64,000 nucleotides of DNA, taken from Nitrincola schmidtii. GTDB taxonomy: Bacteria > Pseudomonadota > Gammaproteobacteria > Pseudomonadales > Balneatricaceae. Both the position numbers and the translations under genes were made by a program. Positions 24,641 to 33,728 of this stretch are shown here, one piece after another (position 1 is the first letter of the stretch; each line of letters begins with the position of its first letter). The stretch is taken from NCBI RefSeq assembly GCF_008973715.1, contig NZ_WBOL01000003.1, positions 186,001-250,000 of the forward strand, written 5' to 3'. The notes beneath the pieces were generated by a model. The model did no database searches. It was not told the DNA's origin and saw nothing but the letters and a program-made list of their open reading frames with translations.

Positions 24641-26096
24641 GCTGTTAATTCTTTCTATTGCTGCTCTAATGATTAGTATACCGGCATTGGCGAAAGATAC
24701 GGTGCGTTTGGGTATTCATCTTGAACCTCCGTTGCTAGATCCAACTTTAACACCAGCGGCTTCAGCCGGAGAAATTACTTACGGTAATGTTTTAGAAGGT
24801 TTATTTATTATCAATGGTAACGGCGAATTACAGCCACGTCTTACCAGTCAATGGGAAGTTTCAGATGATGGGCTAACTTATCGATTTTCGCTAAGAAGAG
24901 CCGTACGCTTTCATGACAATAACCCATTTAATGCCAGTGTGGCTAAGTATTCAATTGATCGAATCATAGCGCCTGATTCAAAAAATCCACAAAGAATGCT
25001 TTTTGAAAGCATTGCTAGTGTTGAAGCTGAAAGTCATCATATTTTGGTTATTCGGTTAGAAAAACCAGATGCTTTTTTACCATACAACTTAGCATTACCC
25101 GCTGCGGTGATGGTTCACCCTGATACATCCTCACAGAATGCAACACATCCCATAGGTACTGGACCCTTTCGCTTTGTGGAGTGGACTCCAGAGCGCTCTG
25201 TTATCCTTGAACAAAATGACCGTTATTGGGGTTCAAAACCCGCTATTCGCCAAGCAGAATTTCTGTTTATGCAAACATCCGTGGGTACTGAAAGCTTGTT
25301 AGCTGAAGGTTTAATCGATGGATTGCTGGGCGTTACACGTGTGACTAATCGTTTTATCATTCATCCTGAGTATCGAATGATTCCTCGAAATCTAGAAAGT
25401 AAAATGCTATTGGCGATCAATAATGCTCGACCTCCCTTTAATGATATTCGTGTTCGACGTGCATTAGCTCATGGAATCAATCGCGAAGAGTTAAGTACTC
25501 TTTATGGTTCTCAGTTTCATCCTGAGCTCATCGGAAGTCATTTCTCACCAAGACATCCAGCGTATGTTGATCTAGCAGATCGTTACCCTTTCGATTTAGA
25601 TATGGCAAGAGCGCTATTAAAAGAGGCAGGGATTGATGACGGCTTGGAAGTACGGTTAACGCTTCCTCCCACAGATTATGGTCGTTATGGCGGATTGTTA
25701 ATTGCTGATAATCTCGAAGCTATGGGTTTTCGTGTCGAATTAGAACAGATAGATTGGCGTCAATGGATGGATAGAGTATTTAATCAGCATGATTATGCGC
25801 TAACACTGATCCTTCATGTCGAACCTATGGATATCAATATCTATGCACGAGATGAATACTACTTTAATTATGACAATGATCATTTTAAAGAGATTTGGTC
25901 TAACGTGTTAGAAGCGAGAACAGAAGAGGTTTTTCATCACTACTTAGGTGAGGCTCAGCGGCAATTAGCTGATGATGCAGTCAATGTGTTCTTGTTTATG
26001 CGACCCGAGCGAAACTTCATGCACCGTAAGCTACAGGGTATTTGGGAAAATAGTTTTATACCTTCATTTGTACTGGAAGATCTTTACTGGAATTAA
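24627..26096 (+). CDS. Orphan family 5 (peptide/nickel-type) solute-binding protein coupled to the diguanylate cyclase
   Basis: About 489 residues with a Sec signal peptide (MKLFKLLILSIAALMISIPALA, cut after ALA) and SBP_bac_5 features: LRLG-type first strand, YGNVLEGLFII, SQWEVSDDGLTYRFSLR, GTGPFRFVEWTP and VRRALAHGINREEL. Such proteins normally bring peptides, opines or metals to an ABC permease, yet no permease or ATPase gene is near. The ATG (24624 or 24627) lies inside the last codons of the cyclase gene, arguing for a joint job in signal sensing. Family certain; ligand unknown. Confidence 0.9.
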   Translation: MKLFKLLILSIAALMISIPALAKDTVRLGIHLEPPLLDPTLTPAASAGEITYGNVLEGLFIINGNGELQPRLTSQWEVSDDGLTYRFSLRRAVRFHDNNPFNASVAKYSIDRIIAPDSKNPQRMLFESIASVEAESHHILVIRLEKPDAFLPYNLALPAAVMVHPDTSSQNATHPIGTGPFRFVEWTPERSVILEQNDRYWGSKPAIRQAEFLFMQTSVGTESLLAEGLIDGLLGVTRVTNRFIIHPEYRMIPRNLESKMLLAINNARPPFNDIRVRRALAHGINREELSTLYGSQFHPELIGSHFSPRHPAYVDLADRYPFDLDMARALLKEAGIDDGLEVRLTLPPTDYGRYGGLLIADNLEAMGFRVELEQIDWRQWMDRVFNQHDYALTLILHVEPMDINIYARDEYYFNYDNDHFKEIWSNVLEARTEEVFHHYLGEAQRQLADDAVNVFLFMRPERNFMHRKLQGIWENSFIPSFVLEDLYWN

Positions 26097-26119
26097 GTTA
26101 GCTAGGATAAATAGCCTAG

Positions 26120-26160
26120 AAGGCAGTTAAGATTTTATTATTAACTGCCTTTATCTTTTG
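26120..26160. terminator. Bidirectional terminator between convergent genes
   Basis: AAGGCAGTTAA (26120-26130) and TTAACTGCCTT (26141-26151) form a perfect 11-bp stem with a ten-base loop, followed by TATCTTTT on the plus strand. It overlaps the stop codon of the minus-strand GTPase gene and serves the solute-binding protein gene. Confidence 0.85.
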
Positions 26161-27718
26161 TACCTGAGCGCCAGCGTTGAAATAATGAGTCTCCAATTCT
26201 GTAAATTCGGCGAAACTCTTTACTGAATGAAATCTGCTTAGATCGACTTAGTTTTAAGCGATTTAGTTGGGTTTGGCGTGCATCTTGATAGCGACTGTCT
26301 AGTTCTGTTAACAGTTGATCTAATCCCCAGTTGGATTTGCCTGGTGCCGAGCATAGGGGAACAAGCGTTTCTATTTTTAACAGTGACTGATTATATGCTA
26401 GGGCATCTTTTAGTTGCTGCACTGCAAGGGCTTTAGGGCCTTCTTCTAGTTTAGAATCTAATGAATAGGGCGGTTGCCATTCTTTTAGAAGCGGCAGTTG
26501 ATCTATATGGGTTAACACACCGATCAGCGCTGGTCGCTTTCTAGAACGCATTTCAGGTTGATTAAAAAATCCGTCATACGCCTCTTTAAACTGTGTATCT
26601 AAGCCTCGTGCCGGCTGATTGGCTTTTAATAGCCAGATCACCATGTCAGCTTCACTAACTTCCTTAAGCAGCAGTTTTTGAGTTGATTCAGTCGCGTCAA
26701 AACCGGGTAAATCAATTAAGTGAATTAAAGATTGCCCGTCGGTATCCAGCTGATAGACATGTTTTTTGTCTGTAGAGGGAAGAGGACTAGATTCGGCTCT
26801 GATCTCATTGAGTAATGAATTGGTGAGTGTAGATTTCCCTGAATTAAGCTGACCAATCAAGCAGATGCGTAAAGGTGGTAATTCACTCTCTAACGTTTCA
26901 GTCGTCTTTTCAATATCAAAAGGATGTTGAAATCGACCGGAATATAAATCAATAGCTACACTGACTACTTCCTGAAGAAACGCTTTTTTCAAATTCAGTT
27001 TTAATTCTTCCTTCACTTCATCAAGCAAATGGCCCGTAATTTGAGAACGTATTTCTGCAATAATTCCTGTTGGGGTAAAGAGTCTAAATGCGCGGTAGGC
27101 TTGCCAGATCTGCTCTATCTGTTCTGTTTTATCACGATATTGATAAATCTGCTTTAATCGTGAGATATGAATCTGTTCTGCAAAGGGTAGGTGTTCCAGA
27201 ATAATACGATGATAGCGTCGGCTAACCTCTTCAGTCATGGCTAAGAGTTCTGGTAAGGTGATGGCTAGCTCACCATTCGCTTTGTTAGGCCGGTAGTGAC
27301 GCGCGGTTGCACTGACCAAGGCCAAGGCATGTTCTCTTAAAATTTCCCATGAATCTTGTTGCTGTAGCAATTGATCCATGGTGCTATTAAGTTCATACCA
27401 GACCTGTAAATCAAACTCACTCCAATCATGATTAGGATCTACTAGTCCTTCAGTGGAATGGGTTGCTTCGTGATGACGGTCAGATTCTTTCACCTGTGCT
27501 TTCATGCGTTTTTTAAGGCTAAGAAGCACTAAAAAATAAACTACGCTGATTCCTGATAATAACACTACAAAGTAAAGCATGTACCCTAGTTGGTAGAGCG
27601 CAATAAATCCAAAGATGATTAATACGACAACGGGAATACAGAACAGGATCATCAATAAAGGTAATCCATCCTTAGCAAAGCGCTGACCAAATCGAAGAGA
27701 GTTAATGATTCTATTCAT
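26141..27718 (-). CDS. Membrane-anchored dynamin/Era-like GTPase
   Basis: 525 residues. Two membrane helices near the N-terminus (about residues 18-40 and 45-65) are followed by a long helical region, then a GTPase domain: P-loop GQLNSGKSTLTN, G3 in LIDLPGFDAT, and THID as the G4 motif (TKxD variant). Family resembles 50S ribosome-binding-type/dynamin-like GTPases; the substrate is unknown. ATG 27718 is chosen because it overlaps the stop of the preceding gene by 8 bp and leaves out an unconserved N-terminal stretch. The two genes form one operon. Confidence 0.8.
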   Translation of the reverse strand: MNRIINSLRFGQRFAKDGLPLLMILFCIPVVVLIIFGFIALYQLGYMLYFVVLLSGISVVYFLVLLSLKKRMKAQVKESDRHHEATHSTEGLVDPNHDWSEFDLQVWYELNSTMDQLLQQQDSWEILREHALALVSATARHYRPNKANGELAITLPELLAMTEEVSRRYHRIILEHLPFAEQIHISRLKQIYQYRDKTEQIEQIWQAYRAFRLFTPTGIIAEIRSQITGHLLDEVKEELKLNLKKAFLQEVVSVAIDLYSGRFQHPFDIEKTTETLESELPPLRICLIGQLNSGKSTLTNSLLNEIRAESSPLPSTDKKHVYQLDTDGQSLIHLIDLPGFDATESTQKLLLKEVSEADMVIWLLKANQPARGLDTQFKEAYDGFFNQPEMRSRKRPALIGVLTHIDQLPLLKEWQPPYSLDSKLEEGPKALAVQQLKDALAYNQSLLKIETLVPLCSAPGKSNWGLDQLLTELDSRYQDARQTQLNRLKLSRSKQISFSKEFRRIYRIGDSLFQRWRSGTKDKGS

Positions 27719-28748
27719 CAATTTTTTCCAATCGTATGGTGGTGAAGGCTTGTCGATACTGCTTTTGCAACTCTTCAGGAGAAAGTGGTGCTTGATGACG
27801 TTGGTAATAAAGATATAAGCAAGCGACGCGACCAATCGCATAGGTGGTCGCAAAACTGACTGCCGCAGCGCCAGCACTCCCTAACGTTTGTCCATACACA
27901 GGTAGTAGTTTGACCAGTTGTCGTAGACCTAAATGAGATGCGTACTGTATGCCAAAACCTGTACCTAGCGTTCCGACAAAGGCTGAAATATCCTTACGAC
28001 TCCACTTTAATTCATAAGCTTTGGCTAGTTTATTTAAAAGCGCTGCCTGAATAGATGGCACTGTAATAAAACCTATAACAGGAATGGTGTCGGTTGCGGC
28101 GGCGGCGGTAGCAAAACGCTTAATAAGAGGTTTGTGTTGATTGAATGCAAGTTGTTCATCTTCGCGCATGCGTAACTTTTCGCTTAAATGAGCAGCAGCG
28201 GGTAATAGCTCTAGAAGATGTTGTTGTAATAGTTCGGCACCCACTGGTATATCAAGATTCGATAAATCCATCAAAATACTGGTTAGTGAGCCTCCCCAAG
28301 CCTCTTCAATCTGCTGTTGTTGATACTGATATGCGCGATGTTTTTCATCTGTGTTAGAAATGTGCTCTGAAGCAGTGTGTATGACTAATACTGACTCAGC
28401 TGGGATTTTCTTTCGGATTTTTTTTAAAGCGGTTATCAAAGAGCTTTGTTCTGGATCATCAAGACGAGCACAAATCAGCAGAGCGTGGCTTTGTTCTTGG
28501 CAATAAATGAGGTCTTCTTCTGGATTATAGCCAGCTTCATCAAGACCGCGTGTATCTAAAAAACGCACCCAGGGTAAGGTCTCAGGATAGTTGTAGGCTT
28601 CTGATGAGGTTGTACAAGGCCTAAAGCCATTTCCAATGGTAATACTCTTGTTGCCCGTTAAATGACGAATCAGCGATGATTTGCCAGCTCCAGTTTTACC
28701 CAGTAACCATAGCGTAGGCAGAGGCGTTCGGGTTTTATCAGCAGTCAC
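27711..28748 (-). CDS. GTPase with C-terminal DUF697 membrane domain
   Basis: 345 residues. N-terminal G domain with P-loop LLGKTGAGKSSLIRHL, a G3-like FLDTRGLDEAG, and a C-terminal hydrophobic DUF697/YcjF-like region (TDTIPVIGFITVPSIQAALL, then GFGIQYASHLGLRQL and GSAGAAAVSFATTYAIGRV). The start is GTG 28748, seven bases after AAAGGA; a TTG at 28766 is also in frame but overlaps that ribosome site. Upstream partner of the second GTPase. Function unknown; the pair may act on membrane or envelope remodelling. Confidence 0.82.
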   Translation of the reverse strand: MTADKTRTPLPTLWLLGKTGAGKSSLIRHLTGNKSITIGNGFRPCTTSSEAYNYPETLPWVRFLDTRGLDEAGYNPEEDLIYCQEQSHALLICARLDDPEQSSLITALKKIRKKIPAESVLVIHTASEHISNTDEKHRAYQYQQQQIEEAWGGSLTSILMDLSNLDIPVGAELLQQHLLELLPAAAHLSEKLRMREDEQLAFNQHKPLIKRFATAAAATDTIPVIGFITVPSIQAALLNKLAKAYELKWSRKDISAFVGTLGTGFGIQYASHLGLRQLVKLLPVYGQTLGSAGAAAVSFATTYAIGRVACLYLYYQRHQAPLSPEELQKQYRQAFTTIRLEKIDE

Positions 28749-28829
28749 AATTCCATCCTTTATCAATCAGATCATCTGTTAGTCATCTACAGTTAACTTT
28801 AACAGATACGGATCGATAGCGTTATGGAG

Positions 28830-29240
28830 TTACAGTGCTAGTTGCAATTGCTCTTCGGGTTGTGCTGATTTGAAGGTAACCTGTGTTGGCTGACGATTTC
28901 CAAGTAATAGGCAAAAGCTTTTACCGTGTTGGCATGCTTCCCCCAATGCTTTAACCGTCGCGTTACTAACCGAAGGTTCAGGCCATGCAACCACAAGACT
29001 GTTTAATCCATTGCAAACGCAGGTACTTAACGTCTTTAACCATTGATGGCGATTTCGTGTATACACAATGCGTAATTTTTTAAGATCAATGCCAGCGCTT
29101 TTTAGCTCATGTTGATCTAAACGTTCTGGTGGATCTATCAAGGTCACCCATCGTGACTGATGGCTTGCATCAGCAAGCAAGGGCAAGAATTGTTCTGGCT
29201 GACGAACAATGGATTCAACTGCGGTATGGGCTTGATACAT
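28830..29240 (-). CDS. sulA: SulA-like SOS cell division inhibitor
   Basis: 136 residues with the SulA fold signature: LLPLLADASHQSRWVTLIDPP near the start and ALGEACQHGKSFCLLLGNR near the end, with NGLNSLVVAWPE in the middle. SulA blocks FtsZ polymerisation during DNA damage and is cleared by Lon. Sequence identity to E. coli SulA is low, but a consensus LexA box sits 17 bp upstream of the start, which strongly supports the call. Unlike in Pseudomonas, lexA is not adjacent. Confidence 0.85.
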   Translation of the reverse strand: MYQAHTAVESIVRQPEQFLPLLADASHQSRWVTLIDPPERLDQHELKSAGIDLKKLRIVYTRNRHQWLKTLSTCVCNGLNSLVVAWPEPSVSNATVKALGEACQHGKSFCLLLGNRQPTQVTFKSAQPEEQLQLAL

Positions 29241-29256
29241 GATGACACCTCACTAA

Positions 29257-29291
29257 CTGTTCATATATACAGTACATGTATTTATATACAG
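29257..29291 (-). promoter_or_regulatory. Two LexA boxes upstream of sulA
   Basis: CTG-N10-CAG with an AT-rich core at 29257-29272 (CTGTTCATATATACAG) is a consensus-type SOS box. A second, imperfect one lies at 29276-29291 (ATG-N10-CAG, core TATTTATATA). Their starts are 19 bp apart, close to two helical turns, so LexA dimers may bind together and give tight repression. Confidence 0.88.
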
Positions 29292-29449
29292 CATTTTGAA
29301 GTGTGTCAAATTTTTAATAGCATTTTTTTACTGGTTCGATTGGGTTCTAGAGATAACGTTTAGTCAGTATCTCTGCTAAAATCTTTTTAGTACGCAATTT
29401 TATATGCTTATAACTAAACTATTTGACTTTCGTTCAATAAGGTTTGCAG

Positions 29450-31204
29450 ATGGATTTCAAACGATTCTTTCCTATCTTCCAATGGTTACCTTTGTATGGT
29501 CGTGAAACGCTGATCAGCGATTTACTGGCTGCTGTTATCGTTACCATCATGTTGATACCGCAATCCTTGGCCTATGCGATGCTCGCAGGTCTGCCACCCG
29601 AAGTTGGTTTGTATGCCAGTATCGCACCGTTATTCTTATATGCCATCTTTGGTACGAGTCGTACCTTAGCGGTGGGTCCTGTCGCGGTCATTGCACTGAT
29701 GACAGCTGCAGCGGCTGGAAATCTCGCCATTCAAGGTAGTCCAGAATACGTGACTCTCGTTATTGTACTGACGTTTATGTCGGGCATTATGTTGACAATA
29801 ATGGGGTTGGTGAAACTCGGGTTTTTAGCTAACTTTCTTAGCCATCCAGTTATTTCTGGTTTTATTACTGCCTCTGGTTTGATCATTGCAGCGAGTCAAG
29901 CACGGCACTTGCTTGGTTTAGATGCAGAAGGGGTCAACTTTATTTCAGTTATGTATGGTTTGATTGGTCGCTTAAACGAAACGCACTTAATCACTTTGGC
30001 GATAGGTTTGGGAACCCTTGCTTTCCTGTATGCCAATCGTTTTTGGGGTCGTCATTTACTGACATGGATTGGCTTCAATCCTCATACAGCAGATATGTTG
30101 AGTAAAGCTGCGCCCGTTTTAGCCGTTGCATTGACAACTTTCGTCACGTGGTTTTGGCAGTTAGATCAGCAGGGCGTTAAGGTTGTCGGAGAAATTCCGA
30201 CAGGATTACCACCCTTAAGCTTACCTCCGTTAATTCCTCAACTCTGGAGCGATCTATTTTTAGCCGCTGTTTTGATTAGTATTGTGGGTTTTGTAGAATC
30301 TGTTTCGGTAGGACAAACGCTTGCTGCGAAACGACGTCAGCGTATTGATCCGAATCAAGAACTTATTGGTTTGGGTGCTGCGAACTTAGGTTCCGCTTTT
30401 AGCAGTGGAATGCCAGTTAGTGGTGGTTTTTCCCGTTCTATCGTTAACTTTGATGCAGGTGCTGCGACGCCTGCCGCCGGAGCTTATAGCGCAGTAGGCA
30501 TCTTAGTAGCGACCTTATTTTTAACGCCACTGATCGCATACTTACCTGTGGCTACGCTTGCCGCCACCATTATTGTTGCCGTGTTGTCATTGATAGATCT
30601 TAAAGCAGTGCACGAAACCTTCGTGTATTCTAAAAGTGACTTTGCAGCCATGTTGGCGACCATTTTGATTACGCTGACTCAAGGTGTTGAGTTGGGTATC
30701 ATGGTGGGTGTGGGTTTGTCTTTATTACTGTACTTATACCGCACCAGCCGTCCTCATTATGCTGTGATTGGTCGCTTACCTAACACAGAGCATTTTCGTA
30801 ACATTGAGCGCTATGATGTTGAAGTGGATGATCGCATTGCACTTTTACGAATTGACGAAAGTCTCTATTTTGCCAATTCACGCTATTTAGAAGACGTTGT
30901 GATGGATATAGTGATTAATCAACCCAAGCTAAATCATTTGGTACTGACCTGCCAGGCCGTTAATTTAATCGATTCATCGGCACTTGATAGCTTGCGTACC
31001 ATTAACCGTCGATTGAAAGATTCTGGTGTACAGATGCATTTAGCTGAGGTGAAGGGGCCCGTGATGGATCGCTTAAAGAAAACAGACTTCCTTGATGAGA
31101 TGTCAGGCGTTGTTTATATGAGTACCTATGATGCTTGGAAGGTGCTTCATGAGCGAGCTGAAGAAAATGAGTCTGAGAAAAGCACTGGTACAAACTCTGT
31201 CTGA
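29450..31204 (+). CDS. SulP-family anion transporter with STAS domain
   Basis: 584-residue inner-membrane SLC26/SulP protein. About twelve membrane helices begin at LLAAVIVTIMLIPQSLAYAMLAGLPPEVGLYAS, the SulP signature, and a cytosolic STAS domain occupies roughly the last 130 residues (DRIALLRIDESLYFANSRYLED, VNLIDSSALDSL). Members carry sulfate, bicarbonate or dicarboxylates; the substrate cannot be assigned here. The ATG at 29450 after AATAAGG is preferred to the in-frame TTG at 29444. Confidence 0.92.
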   Translation: MDFKRFFPIFQWLPLYGRETLISDLLAAVIVTIMLIPQSLAYAMLAGLPPEVGLYASIAPLFLYAIFGTSRTLAVGPVAVIALMTAAAAGNLAIQGSPEYVTLVIVLTFMSGIMLTIMGLVKLGFLANFLSHPVISGFITASGLIIAASQARHLLGLDAEGVNFISVMYGLIGRLNETHLITLAIGLGTLAFLYANRFWGRHLLTWIGFNPHTADMLSKAAPVLAVALTTFVTWFWQLDQQGVKVVGEIPTGLPPLSLPPLIPQLWSDLFLAAVLISIVGFVESVSVGQTLAAKRRQRIDPNQELIGLGAANLGSAFSSGMPVSGGFSRSIVNFDAGAATPAAGAYSAVGILVATLFLTPLIAYLPVATLAATIIVAVLSLIDLKAVHETFVYSKSDFAAMLATILITLTQGVELGIMVGVGLSLLLYLYRTSRPHYAVIGRLPNTEHFRNIERYDVEVDDRIALLRIDESLYFANSRYLEDVVMDIVINQPKLNHLVLTCQAVNLIDSSALDSLRTINRRLKDSGVQMHLAEVKGPVMDRLKKTDFLDEMSGVVYMSTYDAWKVLHERAEENESEKSTGTNSV

Positions 31205-31259
31205 AATTCTTGAAGTGTCTGGTATCTGCTGCCACATAGAAAGTAGCTGTTTTGGATTT

Positions 31260-31289
31260 CATCCTCACACCGTTAACGGTGTGAGGATG
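31260..31289. terminator. 30-bp perfect palindrome between sulP and efpL
   Basis: CATCCTCACACCGTT followed directly by its exact reverse complement forms a 30-bp perfect inverted repeat with no spacer. It lies between convergent genes and GTTTTT occurs 17-22 bp to its right, so it may be a bidirectional terminator, although the T-tract is not adjacent as in a classical one. Confidence 0.6.
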
Positions 31290-31316
31290 TGATGTGCAGA
31301 TAAGTTTTTCGAAGTA

Positions 31317-31883
31317 TTAAGCGCGAGACAAAAACTTGCCAGTTTCTGTGTTTACCTTAACTTTCTCACCTGCTTCAATATATTCCGGTACTTGAAGTTC
31401 TAATCCAGTGGTAATGATCGCTGGTTTAGTTCTACCCGTCGCACTTGCCGCTTTCATGCTGGGAACCGTTTCCTTAACTTCCATCACCACAGTTCCAGGA
31501 AGCTCAATGGTAATCAGATTGCCATCAACCAGCAGGGCGGTAATGCCTTCCATACCATCCATCAGGAAGGGCTGTTGTGCTTCAATAGCGGTACCATTGA
31601 TGCTGTATTGGCTGTAATCTTCTAGATCCATGAAGGTGTAAAGATCATCTTCTTTGTAAAGATAGGAGACTTTGCGACGTTCTAACTGCACATCCTTAAC
31701 TTGATCATCACCCACAAAGGTTTCTTCATGTTTGCGACCACCAGGAACCTGGTTAAAGCGTATTTTATAAAGAGTCGCGGCACCTCGAGCAGAGGGGCTT
31801 TTTACATCGACTTGGTTAGCAATATAGAGTGAACCATTAATTTCAACGACATGGCCACGTTTGATTTCAGAAGCTTTAGGCAT
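31317..31883 (-). CDS. yeiP: Elongation factor P-like protein EfpL (YeiP)
   Basis: 188-residue EF-P paralogue that relieves ribosome stalling on proline and other difficult motifs (family knowledge). The diagnostic loop VDVKSPSARGAATLYKIRFN has an arginine at the tip in place of the modified lysine of EF-P, typical of YeiP/EfpL. All three beta-barrel domains are present, ending in GEKVKVNTETGKFLSRA. Classical efp is not in the window. Confidence 0.95.
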   Translation of the reverse strand: MPKASEIKRGHVVEINGSLYIANQVDVKSPSARGAATLYKIRFNQVPGGRKHEETFVGDDQVKDVQLERRKVSYLYKEDDLYTFMDLEDYSQYSINGTAIEAQQPFLMDGMEGITALLVDGNLITIELPGTVVMEVKETVPSMKAASATGRTKPAIITTGLELQVPEYIEAGEKVKVNTETGKFLSRA

Positions 31884-31966
31884 GGTGCGCGCTCAGTAAA
31901 TAAAAAGGAGATTTTAACTGAGGCTTTGTGACTCTTCGAGAAATATTTAAGCTGAAGATCAACTTT

Positions 31967-32713
31967 TCATCTTCTAGCGCTAAGGCGGAGCTGTAATCTA
32001 TCCAGCAGGCTATCAGTGCTTAAAGCAAGCAACCCGATCAGAATAGCGCCTTGAATCACATAAGCGGTGTTGCCATTCACCAGACCCGAAATAACGGGAT
32101 CGCCAAGGGTGCTGGCCCCGATAGTAGAACCTATAGCGGCGGTGGCAATATTGATGGTTACCGAGGTGCGAATGCCACTGAGGATAACGGTGCTGGCTAG
32201 AGGAAGTTCAACCTGACGCAGTACTTGAAAGGACGACATTCCCATTCCGCGTGCAGACTCTATCACCGCAGCATCAACACCTTGAATCCCTGCTAGCGTG
32301 TTGCGTACGATGGGTAATAAACCATAAAGAGAAAGAGCCAGAATGGTCGGTAGCGCACCAAATCCCAACAGCGGAACGGATAACGCTAGCACCGCGATAG
32401 GTGGAAAGGTTTGACCCATCGAGGCAATTTGGCTGACCAAGGGTAAAAAATCTTTTCCAAAAGGACGGGTCACAAAAATGGCACTGCTGACACCCAGCAG
32501 AATTGAGATAGTTGCCGCAATGCCGACTAAGCTAAGGTGATTAAGAAGCAAGGTGAAAAAGCTATCTCGAGAGTAGATGACTTGACGTTGATTGGGTTCA
32601 ATTTGTCTAAAAATCTCTTCAAAGTAAGGAAAGCTAAATGTTGCAATGATTAGGCATGAGAGCCACAACAAAGGAATACCCCAAATCCTAGCGATAGTTT
32701 CCTGTTTACCCAT
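31967..32713 (-). CDS. yehW: YehW-like permease of an osmolyte ABC transporter
   Basis: 248-residue permease with about six membrane helices and the binding-protein-dependent transport signature ESARGMGMSSFQVLRQVELPLA. The best fit is YehW, second permease of the YehZYXW glycine-betaine-like importer, by gene order and length (E. coli 243). ATG 32713 overlaps the ATPase stop by 8 bp (ATGGGTAA); an in-frame start at 32773 lies inside that gene. Confidence 0.88.
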   Translation of the reverse strand: MGKQETIARIWGIPLLWLSCLIIATFSFPYFEEIFRQIEPNQRQVIYSRDSFFTLLLNHLSLVGIAATISILLGVSSAIFVTRPFGKDFLPLVSQIASMGQTFPPIAVLALSVPLLGFGALPTILALSLYGLLPIVRNTLAGIQGVDAAVIESARGMGMSSFQVLRQVELPLASTVILSGIRTSVTINIATAAIGSTIGASTLGDPVISGLVNGNTAYVIQGAILIGLLALSTDSLLDRLQLRLSARR

Positions 32714-33728
32714 GAGGTTTAGCCTGCATAATCTGTTGTAAGCTGATATAACCGACAGGTTGTTGCTGATCATCTACCACCGTCAACAGTTCACATTGAT
32801 GCCATAGCATCACCGATAAAGCAAAGCGCAAGCTATCGTGTGTACTAACACTCGCTAATGGCTTGGTTGCAAGCTTGTTAGTTTCTACGTTTTTAATGTC
32901 TAAGTTTTTAATGTCTAAATCATTTATATGTGTGCTGCTCGCAACAACCATGTACTCACCAACACGCATTAATCCAGCTTGCTTTAAGCCTCGATCTTCA
33001 CCACCGAGTAGTTGAGAAACGAAGTCACTGGCGGGATTCAATAAGAGTTCATAAGGAGATGCCTGTTGAATAATCTTACCTTGATCCATTACCACAATAT
33101 GGTTTGCTAGCTTTAAGGCTTCATCCATATCATGGGTGACGAATACAATGGTTTTATGGATCTGTTGCTGAATTCTAAGTAACTCATTTTGCAAGGATTC
33201 GCGGGTAATAGGGTCTAGTGCGCCGAAGGGTTCATCCATCAACAGTATGTCAGGATCACCGGCTAAGGCTCGAGCAACTCCTACTCGCTGCGCTTGTCCA
33301 CCTGAAAGTTCGCTAGGGTATTTGTGGGCAAACTCCGCGTAGGGTAGGTTGAGCAACTCAAGCAGTTCAATAACACGTTCCTGAATTCGTTTTTCTGGCC
33401 ATTTTAACAGTCTTGGTACGGTGCCTATGTTCTTTTCGACGCTCCAGTGAGGGAATAGACCAGTATTTTGAATGGCATAGCCAATTCTACGACGAAGCGT
33501 TTGTTCATTAAACGAATTAATCTCTTGATCTTCTATCAGAATTTTTCCCGCTGAGTGGGGAATTAAGCGATTAATCATCCTCAGTGTGGTGGACTTTCCG
33601 CAACCAGAGGTGCCCACCAATACACAAAACTCTCCCTTGTTGATCTTGAGATCAATTGAATCAACGGCACTCACTTGGTCATAGTACTTACTGATATTTT
33701 GCAACTCGATCATGGTGTTAAGATTCAT
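32706..33728 (-). CDS. yehX: YehX-like ABC transporter ATP-binding subunit
   Basis: 340-residue ATPase with Walker A GTSGCGKST, signature LSGGQAQRVGVARAL, Walker B DILLMDEP and the H-loop FVTHDMDEAL. After residue ~240 there is a CBS-type region (STHDSLRFALSVMLWHQCELLTVVDD) as in quaternary-amine transporters. The linker contains a tandem LDIKN repeat encoded by a duplicated 15-bp unit (32892-32921). The ATG overlaps the yehY stop (ATGA). Confidence 0.9.
   Translation of the reverse strand: MNLNTMIELQNISKYYDQVSAVDSIDLKINKGEFCVLVGTSGCGKSTTLRMINRLIPHSAGKILIEDQEINSFNEQTLRRRIGYAIQNTGLFPHWSVEKNIGTVPRLLKWPEKRIQERVIELLELLNLPYAEFAHKYPSELSGGQAQRVGVARALAGDPDILLMDEPFGALDPITRESLQNELLRIQQQIHKTIVFVTHDMDEALKLANHIVVMDQGKIIQQASPYELLLNPASDFVSQLLGGEDRGLKQAGLMRVGEYMVVASSTHINDLDIKNLDIKNVETNKLATKPLASVSTHDSLRFALSVMLWHQCELLTVVDDQQQPVGYISLQQIMQAKPHG

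Noticed and set aside
27719-27877. N-terminal extension of the membrane GTPase
   Set aside because: The extra 53 residues lie within the upstream GTPase gene and are not conserved-looking; ATG 27718 overlapping the stop is the better start.
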